Source of the DNA: Syntrophales bacterium
GTDB lineage: Bacteria; Desulfobacterota; Syntrophia; Syntrophales; UBA8958
Length of the DNA: 64,000 bases
Assembly (NCBI GenBank): GCA_026417625.1
Contig: JAOACW010000006.1
Span: forward strand, 44,451-108,450
Reading direction: 5' to 3'
The notes under the pieces were generated by a model that was not told the origin of the DNA, ran no database searches, and saw only the letters and a program-made list of their open reading frames with translations. This document shows positions 16,846 to 25,700 of this stretch, one piece after another. Position numbers and translations under genes: made by a program. Positions within the stretch are counted from its first letter, which is position 1, and every line of letters starts with the position of its first letter.

Positions 16846-19800
16846 TCAGAACAGTTTTATAATCGTTGCGGCGGTAACAGCGGTGTTCATAAGTATTTGG
16901 GTTATGTCTCTAATTTCTCTAAGCCAGGCGATTGTTGTTATTTTTTCGGGAACTACGATGACGTCCCCAGGTTCAATTTGAGGGAACCTCTCTCTTCCAA
17001 AAGCAGTGAATTCCCAACGTTCTTTCCCTTCATCCCAGCTTATGATAGTGTCTTTAAGTTTGCGGGCGCTTCCATCAACCTTCAGTACAAATACGTTGTC
17101 TTCGTCGGCAAAAGTGGAGAATCCCCCCGAGGCCTTAATGTAGTCGATATAAGACCACCGGCTGTTATAAACGTGGGTACCTTCAGACATGACAGCACCA
17201 ATTACATTGACCACACTACTCTTCTGGGGAATGTAGAGCGTATCCCCGTCTTCCAGTTCGATGTCGTAGATGCTTCCCTTGAGCAAACGTGGATGGGCAA
17301 GGTGGATGGTCATTCTTCCTGTTGCTTTAAGTGACCTCATGTGATCGATCAGGCGTTGCTTCATTTGCATTTCCTGTGATTTTGCCTGGGCTTCTTCCGC
17401 TGTCAGTGAAGAAGCTATATACGTTGACGCCCCCGCTAGAAGTTCCCTTTCCATTCTCTTCGTCATATCTTCCAGGCTCTTCTGCTGTAGCTTGCGGACA
17501 GATTCCCGGGTAAAGTAAGCAGCCCTCAGATATGCCGTGGGAAGGTACCCTCCTGCCCTCTCGATGACTGAGGATAGACGCTCACCTTTTTGGATTGCGT
17601 ATTTGCCCGGGAATCGGAACTCTCCCATAAGTGTCACGTACATGGTGGGACCCCAGTTGGGTATACGTTTTACTAACAGATAGTCCCGGGGTTTCAGAAG
17701 GACGTTGTGCTCCGGGTCACCTGATAGGGCTTTCCGCAGGTTTATTACACGTCTTTCTGTGCGCATGGTATTTTGTTCGTCTATGAACGAAGAGAAAAGC
17801 TCAGCTTCGTCGAGGTAAGCAGATTCCAGAGTATTCCCTGCCTTGAATACTAGGTCTTTTACATACATATTTTCTGTGTATTGGTACTTTCCCGGTTTTG
17901 TAACTTCTCCATCGATTGTTACGAATTTATGTACTTCGTGTTCATAGATGGAGTGAATGGTTATCTTGTCCTCCTTTTCAAGAGGTATGTTGTGTTCTGG
18001 ATCACCGGCCAAAGCTTTTTCTACGCTGAAGAAAAGTGTGTGGAGTTTTCCCGATGCATCCTTTCTTACTATTTGTGCCTTTTTGAGATAAGCCTCATTC
18101 GTAAGACCGCCGGATGCAAGAATGGCATCTCTCACCCGCATGTTATCCTCGAGCTTCAAACGGCAGGAGGGTCTCATCAAATTCTCGAATTCCAAAATCT
18201 TCGTTGCGTAGCTGCTCTCACCCGCGTTTTGTAGGGCAATTCTTAGTTGAAGTAATTTACCCGCGGGGGGCACCTTACCAGCATTAATTGTGGAATTTAT
18301 TTCCCCTACCATTGCTGCGAGATCATTCATACCCCGGTTGGAGAGGTCCTTTTCCATTGACTGAAAGTAAAGTTGGGCGTTTTTTAGGGTTGTAAGAAAT
18401 CCCGGAGTGCGGTTTTCAAGAACGTCACTACTCTCAGCATGACATTCTCCCCGTATTTCCCCTTCGACGGTAACATATGGTTTTTCCTCAAAGAACCATT
18501 TACTGAAAACATAGATCTCATCTTGAGGCATTAGTTCTATGTTGTGATTTTCATCTTTCGAAAAAAGAAGTGCTTTCAGATTAACAGGGACTAAAGTAGA
18601 ATTCATTAGTGGTGGTTCTAATCGCTTTATCAGAGCGTAATCTAGATATGTTTCTGGCAGTAGTTCCTCAATTTTTACTACATCTCCGATTTTCATCCCT
18701 TTTTTGTATTCGTATTTCCCTGGACGTTTAACGTTGCCGTTCAAAGTAACTATGTTAACGTCCATCTCTACAATGGGGAATACTTTTACGAGATCTCCAT
18801 CCTGAAGTATAAAATTTTTGGCCTTTTCGAGGTTTTTGTCGTCAATGTCTACTACTATCTGTTTTTCGTTTTTGACGATGCGTTCAACCTGGATCTGCCT
18901 TGTGTAAGCTGAAGGTATTATTCCCCCAGCGATATCGACTAGGTACTTTAAGTCGTGCTGCGTGGATAGTTCGTATATGGCTGGTCTTTTGACATGGCCG
19001 GCAATACCGACCAGTGGTCCTGTTACGGGAACAAAGATCACATCCCCTGCCATGAGTGTTACGTCCTTTGATTTGTCTCCTCTGAGGAAAAGGTCGTAGA
19101 GGTCAAGAGTTGTAATAGTTTCCCCTTTCCTTCGGAGTTGTATTTTGCGCATTGAACCGATCTCTGTGGGTCCGCCTGCCAAGAGGAGAGCGTCTGTGAT
19201 CGTTGCAAAGGAACCGATTGTATAAGCACCCGGTCGTCTAACATCACCGAGAACGAATATGGGTATTGTTTTGAGGGCACCCAGTGTTACATCAACATTT
19301 GTACCAACGATCTGTTCGGCTTGCTTTATGATCTGTTTGGACATCTCTTCGAAGGTCATTCCAGCCACGTAGAGTGGCCCAATTTGAGGAATGGTAATCT
19401 TCCCATCCCTGTCTACAATCAAGTTGTACTGAGCGTTTACACGGCCCCAAAGGAGTAATCTTACTTCATCTCCTGGCCCAATAACGTATTTCAGTGGTAC
19501 CGGTATGTCAGAACGATCTGTCACAAGGCGAACTGCTGCCGTTTTGAAGAATTCGTAACCGAATGGTTTGAGGTTAAGTGGGATGTTCTGGTACTTTCCG
19601 ATTTTTCGGAACCGGGTAAAAAGGGATTCTTCCTCTTGGACCGCGCCTTTATATTCTAGCATCTCTTTGCCCTTTGTAACTTCTTCCGGGGTAATCCCTT
19701 TGTATTCTGGACGTTTTTTAAGGGCTTCAATGGCTTCAGGTGTGAGTTTTTCTCCCTTTTTCTGTAATTCCCCCGATTTCTGAATTTCATCAAGTCCCAA

Positions 19801-20001
19801 GGTTTGCCTTTGCTCGGGGGTCAATTGCTGGTAAATATCTTTCAATTGTGTGGAAGGGGGCAACTGAGGCGGAGATACGGGTTCGGTTACTCTGGATGAC
19901 CCATCCTGAATGCTTTTCACTGTTATGGAGGGCTGTTGGGCAAAAATACTTCCTGCCCACATGATAACAAGGATAAGCAGAAATTTCATAAAGTGTTTCA
20001 T
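16846..20001 (-). CDS. Giant Wza-like polysaccharide export protein with about seven SLBB repeats
   Basis: A 1051-residue exported protein (signal MKHFMKFLLILVIMWAGSIFAQ, no lipobox). A Gln/Glu-rich helical section is followed by the Poly_export domain near residues 165-250 (YVIGPGDEVRLLLWGRVNAQ). SLBB-type repeats of the form V-x-G-x-V-x-x-P-G-x-Y, each with a later GG or related turn, then recur at roughly 255, 345, 420, 510, 695, 800 and 960. Ordinary Wza proteins are about 380 residues with two or three such units. The fourth repeat is split by about 100 helical residues, flanked by Cys in RGECHAES and RPSCRL. The protein ends in a hydrophobic segment. It should form the periplasmic and outer-membrane channel for the polysaccharide. 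It overlaps wzz by four bases. Confidence 0.9.
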   Translation of the reverse strand: MKHFMKFLLILVIMWAGSIFAQQPSITVKSIQDGSSRVTEPVSPPQLPPSTQLKDIYQQLTPEQRQTLGLDEIQKSGELQKKGEKLTPEAIEALKKRPEYKGITPEEVTKGKEMLEYKGAVQEEESLFTRFRKIGKYQNIPLNLKPFGYEFFKTAAVRLVTDRSDIPVPLKYVIGPGDEVRLLLWGRVNAQYNLIVDRDGKITIPQIGPLYVAGMTFEEMSKQIIKQAEQIVGTNVDVTLGALKTIPIFVLGDVRRPGAYTIGSFATITDALLLAGGPTEIGSMRKIQLRRKGETITTLDLYDLFLRGDKSKDVTLMAGDVIFVPVTGPLVGIAGHVKRPAIYELSTQHDLKYLVDIAGGIIPSAYTRQIQVERIVKNEKQIVVDIDDKNLEKAKNFILQDGDLVKVFPIVEMDVNIVTLNGNVKRPGKYEYKKGMKIGDVVKIEELLPETYLDYALIKRLEPPLMNSTLVPVNLKALLFSKDENHNIELMPQDEIYVFSKWFFEEKPYVTVEGEIRGECHAESSDVLENRTPGFLTTLKNAQLYFQSMEKDLSNRGMNDLAAMVGEINSTINAGKVPPAGKLLQLRIALQNAGESSYATKILEFENLMRPSCRLKLEDNMRVRDAILASGGLTNEAYLKKAQIVRKDASGKLHTLFFSVEKALAGDPEHNIPLEKEDKITIHSIYEHEVHKFVTIDGEVTKPGKYQYTENMYVKDLVFKAGNTLESAYLDEAELFSSFIDEQNTMRTERRVINLRKALSGDPEHNVLLKPRDYLLVKRIPNWGPTMYVTLMGEFRFPGKYAIQKGERLSSVIERAGGYLPTAYLRAAYFTRESVRKLQQKSLEDMTKRMERELLAGASTYIASSLTAEEAQAKSQEMQMKQRLIDHMRSLKATGRMTIHLAHPRLLKGSIYDIELEDGDTLYIPQKSSVVNVIGAVMSEGTHVYNSRWSYIDYIKASGGFSTFADEDNVFVLKVDGSARKLKDTIISWDEGKERWEFTAFGRERFPQIEPGDVIVVPEKITTIAWLREIRDITQILMNTAVTAATIIKLF

Positions 20002-21005
20002 GGGACCCCACCTGATTGTAAAGTTTGTACCCTCTTTTTTGTATTTTCGATGTAATTTAGAAGGAAAGCTAAAAATATACCTACGAATAGGGAACTCACG
20101 AAAGCAACACTTACCATTAATAACCTTTTGGGTTTAATTTTCAAATCGGGGATCTTTGGCGGATCCACCAGCTTAAAGGCGAAGTTTTCCTTGACTTCGG
20201 CCATCATGGAAAGCTCAATCTGTTGTGCTATGAGTGCATAAGTTTTTTGTTTTATAAGGGGATCTGAGGTGGTTGCCAATTGTTCTTCCAGATATTTCTT
20301 GTTCGTGGTTGCCACCCTTTTTGCTTCGCTGCTCATATGGTCAGTTAGTGTCCTTAGTAGATACTCAACTATATGTGCTGCCATTTCTGGGTCTTTAAAC
20401 TCCGCCGATACGGTTATGGTTCCTTCCTTCGGTGATTGTGTAATTTTAATTATCTTTTCGAGTGCCCGAAGTCCATCCCATGTGTCTGGTACGTGAGGAT
20501 CTTTTTTGACTACGGTCGGGGGTGGGGGATTTATTAACTTATTTATGTAAGGCAGGGGGTTTATTGAAGCACTCCTTTTTTTCTTCCACGTATTCTTTTT
20601 TTCATCCCATTGATCTGAAAATAATACTGGTAGAAGGTTGAACTGGGTAATCATCTTTTCCCGGAGGACGTTGGATTTAAGGAGGGCCATTATTTCTGCA
20701 GCAGTCGCTGATCCTGGAAGGGAGATACCGGGTAGTGCACCAAATTGGGCCGCTATTAAAGCACTGACACCCGCGGAACTTCCCGTATCTTTAGTTATTG
20801 GAACGATTACAGCCTGTGCTCGGTATATGTTGGGCATAAAGAGGGATACAACAGCAGTTGATAAAACGGATATGAATACAATAATGGCTATCATTTTGCG
20901 GTACTTCCAGATAACAATCCACAATTCATAGAGATCTATTTCGTCCTCCGAGGGATAATGGGTTACTTCACCGGGTGCATGTGGGGATGGTCGATTTTCT
21001 GTCAT
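19998..21005 (-). CDS. Wzz-type polysaccharide chain-length determinant
   Basis: A 335-residue inner-membrane protein with a helix near residues 38-58, a periplasmic coiled region, and a second helix near 300-322 preceded by the proline-rich KLVDPPKIPDLKIKPKR typical of Wzz/PCP proteins. There is no C-terminal tyrosine kinase domain, so it is the PCP-1 or kinase-less type. It would set polymer length in Wzy-dependent synthesis or export with the Wza-like protein encoded just downstream. The SD is GAGGAGGGAG before ATG 21005. No Wzx, Wzy or glycosyltransferases are in the window, so the rest of the pathway must be elsewhere. Confidence 0.92.
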   Translation of the reverse strand: MTENRPSPHAPGEVTHYPSEDEIDLYELWIVIWKYRKMIAIIVFISVLSTAVVSLFMPNIYRAQAVIVPITKDTGSSAGVSALIAAQFGALPGISLPGSATAAEIMALLKSNVLREKMITQFNLLPVLFSDQWDEKKNTWKKKRSASINPLPYINKLINPPPPTVVKKDPHVPDTWDGLRALEKIIKITQSPKEGTITVSAEFKDPEMAAHIVEYLLRTLTDHMSSEAKRVATTNKKYLEEQLATTSDPLIKQKTYALIAQQIELSMMAEVKENFAFKLVDPPKIPDLKIKPKRLLMVSVAFVSSLFVGIFLAFLLNYIENTKKRVQTLQSGGVP

Positions 21006-21079
21006 TCTCCCTCCTCTTTTTCATGGGACTAGAATTCTTATAGTAAGACTCACCAAGTGTCAAGGAACTTCCTGGTACC

Positions 21080-22459
21080 TCATCTCGCACCGCGTGCGAA
21101 GATCACAACCCTTATTGTGCGCGCAATCACATGAAGGTCCAATAGAAAGGATAGGTTTTTAATGTAGTAGAGATCGTACTCCAGTTTGATCAGTGCATCT
21201 TCCAGCGTAACTCCGTGCCTGTAGTTCACCTGGGCCCACCCTGTTATACCGGGACGAACGGTGTGGCGAAGGTTAAAGTACGGTATCTTTTCGGAAAATG
21301 TTTGCACTTCCTCCTCCATAAGTGCTCGAGGACCGATTAGACTCATTTCTCCCTTTATCACGTTTATGAGTTGGGGTAACTCGTCAATGCGGAACAGTCT
21401 TAAAAACTTACCCACGCGGGTTATTCTGGGATCATCAGGTTGCCCGGCTAATTCACGTTGATACTCTTGCCCTACCTTCATGGAACGAAATTTGTAAAGC
21501 ACAAAAGGTTTGCCTTGAAAGCCCACACGTCTCTGCCGGAACAATACGGGACCAGGGGATTCCAATTTTATGGCTGCGGTGATTATTGCTACGAATGGTA
21601 ACGATGCTAGAAGTAGAATCGACGCAATTGCTTTATCCAAAAGCTTTTTGAAACGCCTGTTGTATAGGGTTCTCCGAACTCCTGTTATCCGGGAAAAAAC
21701 AAACCAGCGGTCATCTATGTACCTCACAGGAATCCTCTGGAAATTTATTTCTGAAAAGATAGACGGTTCTAGGATATCTACCCCTGAGAGCTTAATCTGT
21801 GTGAGTTCCCTAGTAAATTGTGGAGATTTCTCGATGAAAGGTGATATGATAATAGCGTCTGGCTTGAGCTTCGCTGGTGTCCTCTTGAGATGATAAGTGT
21901 CTGAGTTTTCTGTGTTTCCCTTTCCAGTTGGTGGAGTATTATCCTTTTTATCGGTGAGTTCATCAAGAAAACCAAGAAAGTGAAAATCCTTCCTTTTTTT
22001 TATTTCTTCTGCAAGTTCTAGGCTATGTTTGTCTTTTCCTATTATGAGTACCCTTTTTGGCGCAAAGATTGAAGTTTTTTTGGTTCCAGTGATGATGAGC
22101 CTTGATAACAGACAGAGAACGAAAACCATTGAAGCCCATATTGTTAAAGTTACAGTGTCGTAAGGGCGCACGTTGAATATGTAAAATAGGGCAGCGGCTA
22201 AAAAAAAGGCAGCAGCATTTGCAATAACTATCCGTGAAAAAGTGGTAAATCTGCCAGTTGTTACGTCAATACTATACAATTCAAATACGTAAAAACTTGC
22301 AAGGTACAAAGTGAAGAGGACAAGTTCTGGGACTAGAAGGACATCTACATCTGGAACAACACCGAAACGCAGAAGAGGCGTTAGATAGAAAGATACTGTA
22401 ATGCATAGTATATCCCATAAGAGCAGGAGAAATTTCCACTTTGGTATGCTTATTGGCAT
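21080..22459 (-). CDS. Polyprenyl-phosphate sugar-1-phosphate transferase (WbaP/WcaJ type)
   Basis: Initiates polysaccharide repeat-unit assembly by moving a sugar-1-phosphate from a nucleotide sugar to undecaprenyl phosphate. 459 residues: four to five N-terminal membrane helices, a Rossmann-like CoA_binding_3 region (KRVLIIGKDKHSLELA), and the C-terminal catalytic domain with AIKLESPGPVLFRQRRVG, YKFRSMKVG, LRLFRIDELPQLINV, KGEMSLIGPRALM and PGITGWAQVNYR. All hallmark motifs are intact. It is the first gene of the minus-strand operon, with a consensus-like promoter 59 bases upstream but no clear SD at ATG 22459. Confidence 0.95.
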   Translation of the reverse strand: MPISIPKWKFLLLLWDILCITVSFYLTPLLRFGVVPDVDVLLVPELVLFTLYLASFYVFELYSIDVTTGRFTTFSRIVIANAAAFFLAAALFYIFNVRPYDTVTLTIWASMVFVLCLLSRLIITGTKKTSIFAPKRVLIIGKDKHSLELAEEIKKRKDFHFLGFLDELTDKKDNTPPTGKGNTENSDTYHLKRTPAKLKPDAIIISPFIEKSPQFTRELTQIKLSGVDILEPSIFSEINFQRIPVRYIDDRWFVFSRITGVRRTLYNRRFKKLLDKAIASILLLASLPFVAIITAAIKLESPGPVLFRQRRVGFQGKPFVLYKFRSMKVGQEYQRELAGQPDDPRITRVGKFLRLFRIDELPQLINVIKGEMSLIGPRALMEEEVQTFSEKIPYFNLRHTVRPGITGWAQVNYRHGVTLEDALIKLEYDLYYIKNLSFLLDLHVIARTIRVVIFARGAR

Positions 22460-22517
22460 AGATTTTTAAAAGGGGTTTCTGATATAGGAAAACTTTGCGC
22501 CCCTCCTGTGAATGTAC

Positions 22518-22547
22518 TTCATACGATTTTTCCACTTTGTGTGTCAA
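22518..22547 (-). promoter_or_regulatory. Promoter of the exopolysaccharide operon
   Basis: On the minus strand TTGACA (22547-22542) is followed after 18 bases by TATGAA (22523-22518). The 7-base sequence TGTCAAG here is repeated inverted at 22574-22580 (CTTGACA), giving a facing -35-like box for the plus-strand hdr operon, although no good -10 follows it. The 243-base intergenic region holds nothing else that I can support. Confidence 0.6.
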
Positions 22548-22702
22548 GTGAGAGGGTAAGGAAGCTTTTTTTTCTTGACATATCAAGACGATGGTGATAG
22601 GCGAGCAGCGGTCTTAATACTTACATTTAGAGGTGGGTACTACGAGACTTTAGTCCATAAATTTTAAAGTTTTAACACTGAAGAACGGCGAGGTGGCTTA
22701 CC

Positions 22703-25700
22703 GTGGTGCCAAGTAAAGAGAAGATAGGTGCAGTAATGGTTGTTGGATCGGGGATTGCGGGAATACAGGCATCCCTCGATTTGGCAAATTCAGGGTTCAA
22801 AGTTTACCTTGTAGAGAGGGAAATAAGTATAGGCGGCGTAATGGCCCAGCTGGATAAAACGTTTCCAACCAATGACTGTTCTGCGTGTATTCTGTCTCCT
22901 AAGCTTGTAGAAGTTGGGCGACATCCTAATGTAGAGATTTTGACCCGTTACACTGTAAAGGGTGTAGAGGGAGAAGCGGGCAGATTCAAAGTGAAGCTCC
23001 AGAGGGCGCCACGTTTTGTGGATCTGAATAAATGTACTGGCTGTGGTGACTGTGCAAGGGTATGTCCTGTGTCCGTTCCTTCCGATTTCAATGAAGGGTT
23101 AGATGAGAGGAAAGCTATATACCGCCACTTCCCGCAGGCTATTCCAAGCGGCTACGCCATCGATAAATTGGGAACGTCACCTTGCAAGGCTAATTGTCCG
23201 ACCCACATAAGTGTTCAGGGTTACGTAGCCCTCATTGCTGCAGGGAAATTCAAGGAAGCTCTTAAGCTCATAAAGAAAGACAACCCATTCCCCGTTGTAT
23301 GCGGTCGGGTATGCAATCACCCCTGCGAATCCGCATGCATGCGTGGGAAGGTGGATGAACCCATTGATATCATGCACCTAAAGCGGTTTGTGGCAGATCT
23401 GGATCTGAAAGATGAGAACAGGTACATTCCGGAAAAGAAAGATTACAAGGGCAAACGGGTGGCTGTGATTGGGGCTGGACCTGCAGGACTTACCTGTGCG
23501 TACTATCTGGCTATCGAAGGTTACGATGTGGAAGTTTTTGAGGCATTACCCGTCGCGGGTGGTTGGATGGCAGTAGGAATTCCTGATTACCGCCTGCCCA
23601 AGGATGTGTTGAAGGCTGAAATTAAAGTGATCGAAGATTTGGGTGTGAAGATTCACTTGAACACTACTGTAGGAAAGGATGTTCCCTTTGAAAAGCTGCG
23701 ACAGGAATTCGACGCTATCTTCATAGGATGTGGAACAGTCAGGAGTGCGAAGCTGAATATACCCGGTGAAGATCTTGAAGGGGTGATTCACGGTGTTGAT
23801 TACCTGAAGAGGATAAATCTGGGTGAAAAGGTTTATCTGGGTGATAGGGTTGCCGTAATCGGTGGCGGTAATGTGGCTATGGACGCTGTGCGAACGGCAA
23901 TTCGAACAGGATCAAAAGATGTTTTCATACTTTACCGTCGTTCCCGAGCGGAGATGCCTGCATCGCCTGAGGAGATCGAAGAAGCACTTGAAGAAGGTGT
24001 GCGAATGGAGTTCCTCGTGGCTCCCAAACGGATTCTTGGTGAGAACGGAAAAGTAACGGGTGTGGAGTGCATTCGGATGGAACTTGGGGAACCCGATGCC
24101 AGTGGTCGTCGCCGTCCTGTGGAGATACCAGGTTCGGAATTTATCGTGCCTTGTGATGCTTTGATTCCTGCAATCGGTCAAGAAGCTGATCTGGATTTCA
24201 TACCAGCGGACAGTGGCATCACCATAAACAGGTGGAAAAACCTTGAGGTTGATCCTGTAACTTTTGCCACAAGTGTGCCCGGTGTGTTTGCGGGCGGTGA
24301 TGTTGTAACAGGCCCGGCAACTGTGGTCAAAGCAGTGGCAGCTGGTAAAGAAGCAGCGATATCCATCGATAGGTATCTCCGCGGTGAAGATATTGCGGCA
24401 GGAAGGGCTAAGGATTGGACCAAAAATATTGCTGATAAGAGTGATGTTTCCAAGGTGTCAAAAAAACCGAGGACACCTTTCCCCCATCTCAAGCCTGAGG
24501 AGAGAAAAACGAATTTCAAGGAAGTGGGACTTGGCTTCTCAGAAGAACAAGCGATTGAAGAGGCAAAAAGATGTTTGTCCTGTGGTATCTGTTCCGAGTG
24601 TTATCAATGTGTTGAAGTTTGTATAGCCAAGGCCATTAATCACGAAGATACCTTTGCAGAAGAAGTCCTCGAGGTTGGAGCTATTATCGCTGCTCCCGGA
24701 TTTGAGGTCTTCGACGCTCAGCTGAGGGGGGAGTATGGTTTTGGGGTTTACCAGAACGTAGTTACCTCGCTACAGTTTGAGCGTATACTTTCGGCGTCCG
24801 GTCCATATTTTGGGCATGTTCAGCGCATATCTGATGGTAGAGAGCCCAGGAAGGTTGCGTTTATTCAGTGTGTTGGTTCCAGGGATGTATCCTGCGGGAA
24901 CAGTTGGTGTTCATCTGTGTGCTGTATGTACGCTACTAAAGAGGCTATCATAGGTAAGGAACATGTAAAGGATCTGGAACCTACCATTTTCTACATGGAC
25001 ATAAGGGCTCATGGCAAGGACTTCGATCGTTTCGTAAACAGGGCCAAGGAGGAATATGGTATACGCTATATCCGTTCCATACCTTCCACAATAAAGGAAC
25101 TTCAGCAGACAAAAAATCTTCTTGTAAAATACGTTCAGGAAGACGGGACTTTGGTTGAGGAAGAGTTTGACATGGTAGTCCTTTCCGTGGGGCTTACGCC
25201 TCCTAAAGAGGCGAGGGAATTGGCCAGAGCCCTGGGTATAGAGTTGGAAGAACATGGTTTCTGTGCGACCGCGCTGGATAATCCGGTCAAGACCAGCCGG
25301 GAAGGTATCTTTGTGTGCGGTGCATTCGGAGGTCCAAAAGATATTCCGGAGACTGTCATGGAAGCGAGTAGCGCTGCGGCTTGTGCTGCGGGACTACTTG
25401 CGGAAAAGCGGGGTACAATGGTGACCGAAGAGGAAATGCCTGCTGAGATGGATATAAGGGGCATAGGACCGCGGACTGGCGTATTTGTTTGTCACTGCGG
25501 TATTAATATCGGTGGTGTGGTCAATGTACCGGAAGTTGTCGAATACGCCAAAACGTTACCGAATGTTGTTTTTGCTATGGAAAATCTCTTTACCTGCTCA
25601 CAGGATACAGCTGTGAAGATGGCGGAGGTTATCAAAGAGAAAAACCTAACGAGAGTTGTTGTAGCTTCATGTTCACCCAGAACCCATGAACCCCTATTCC

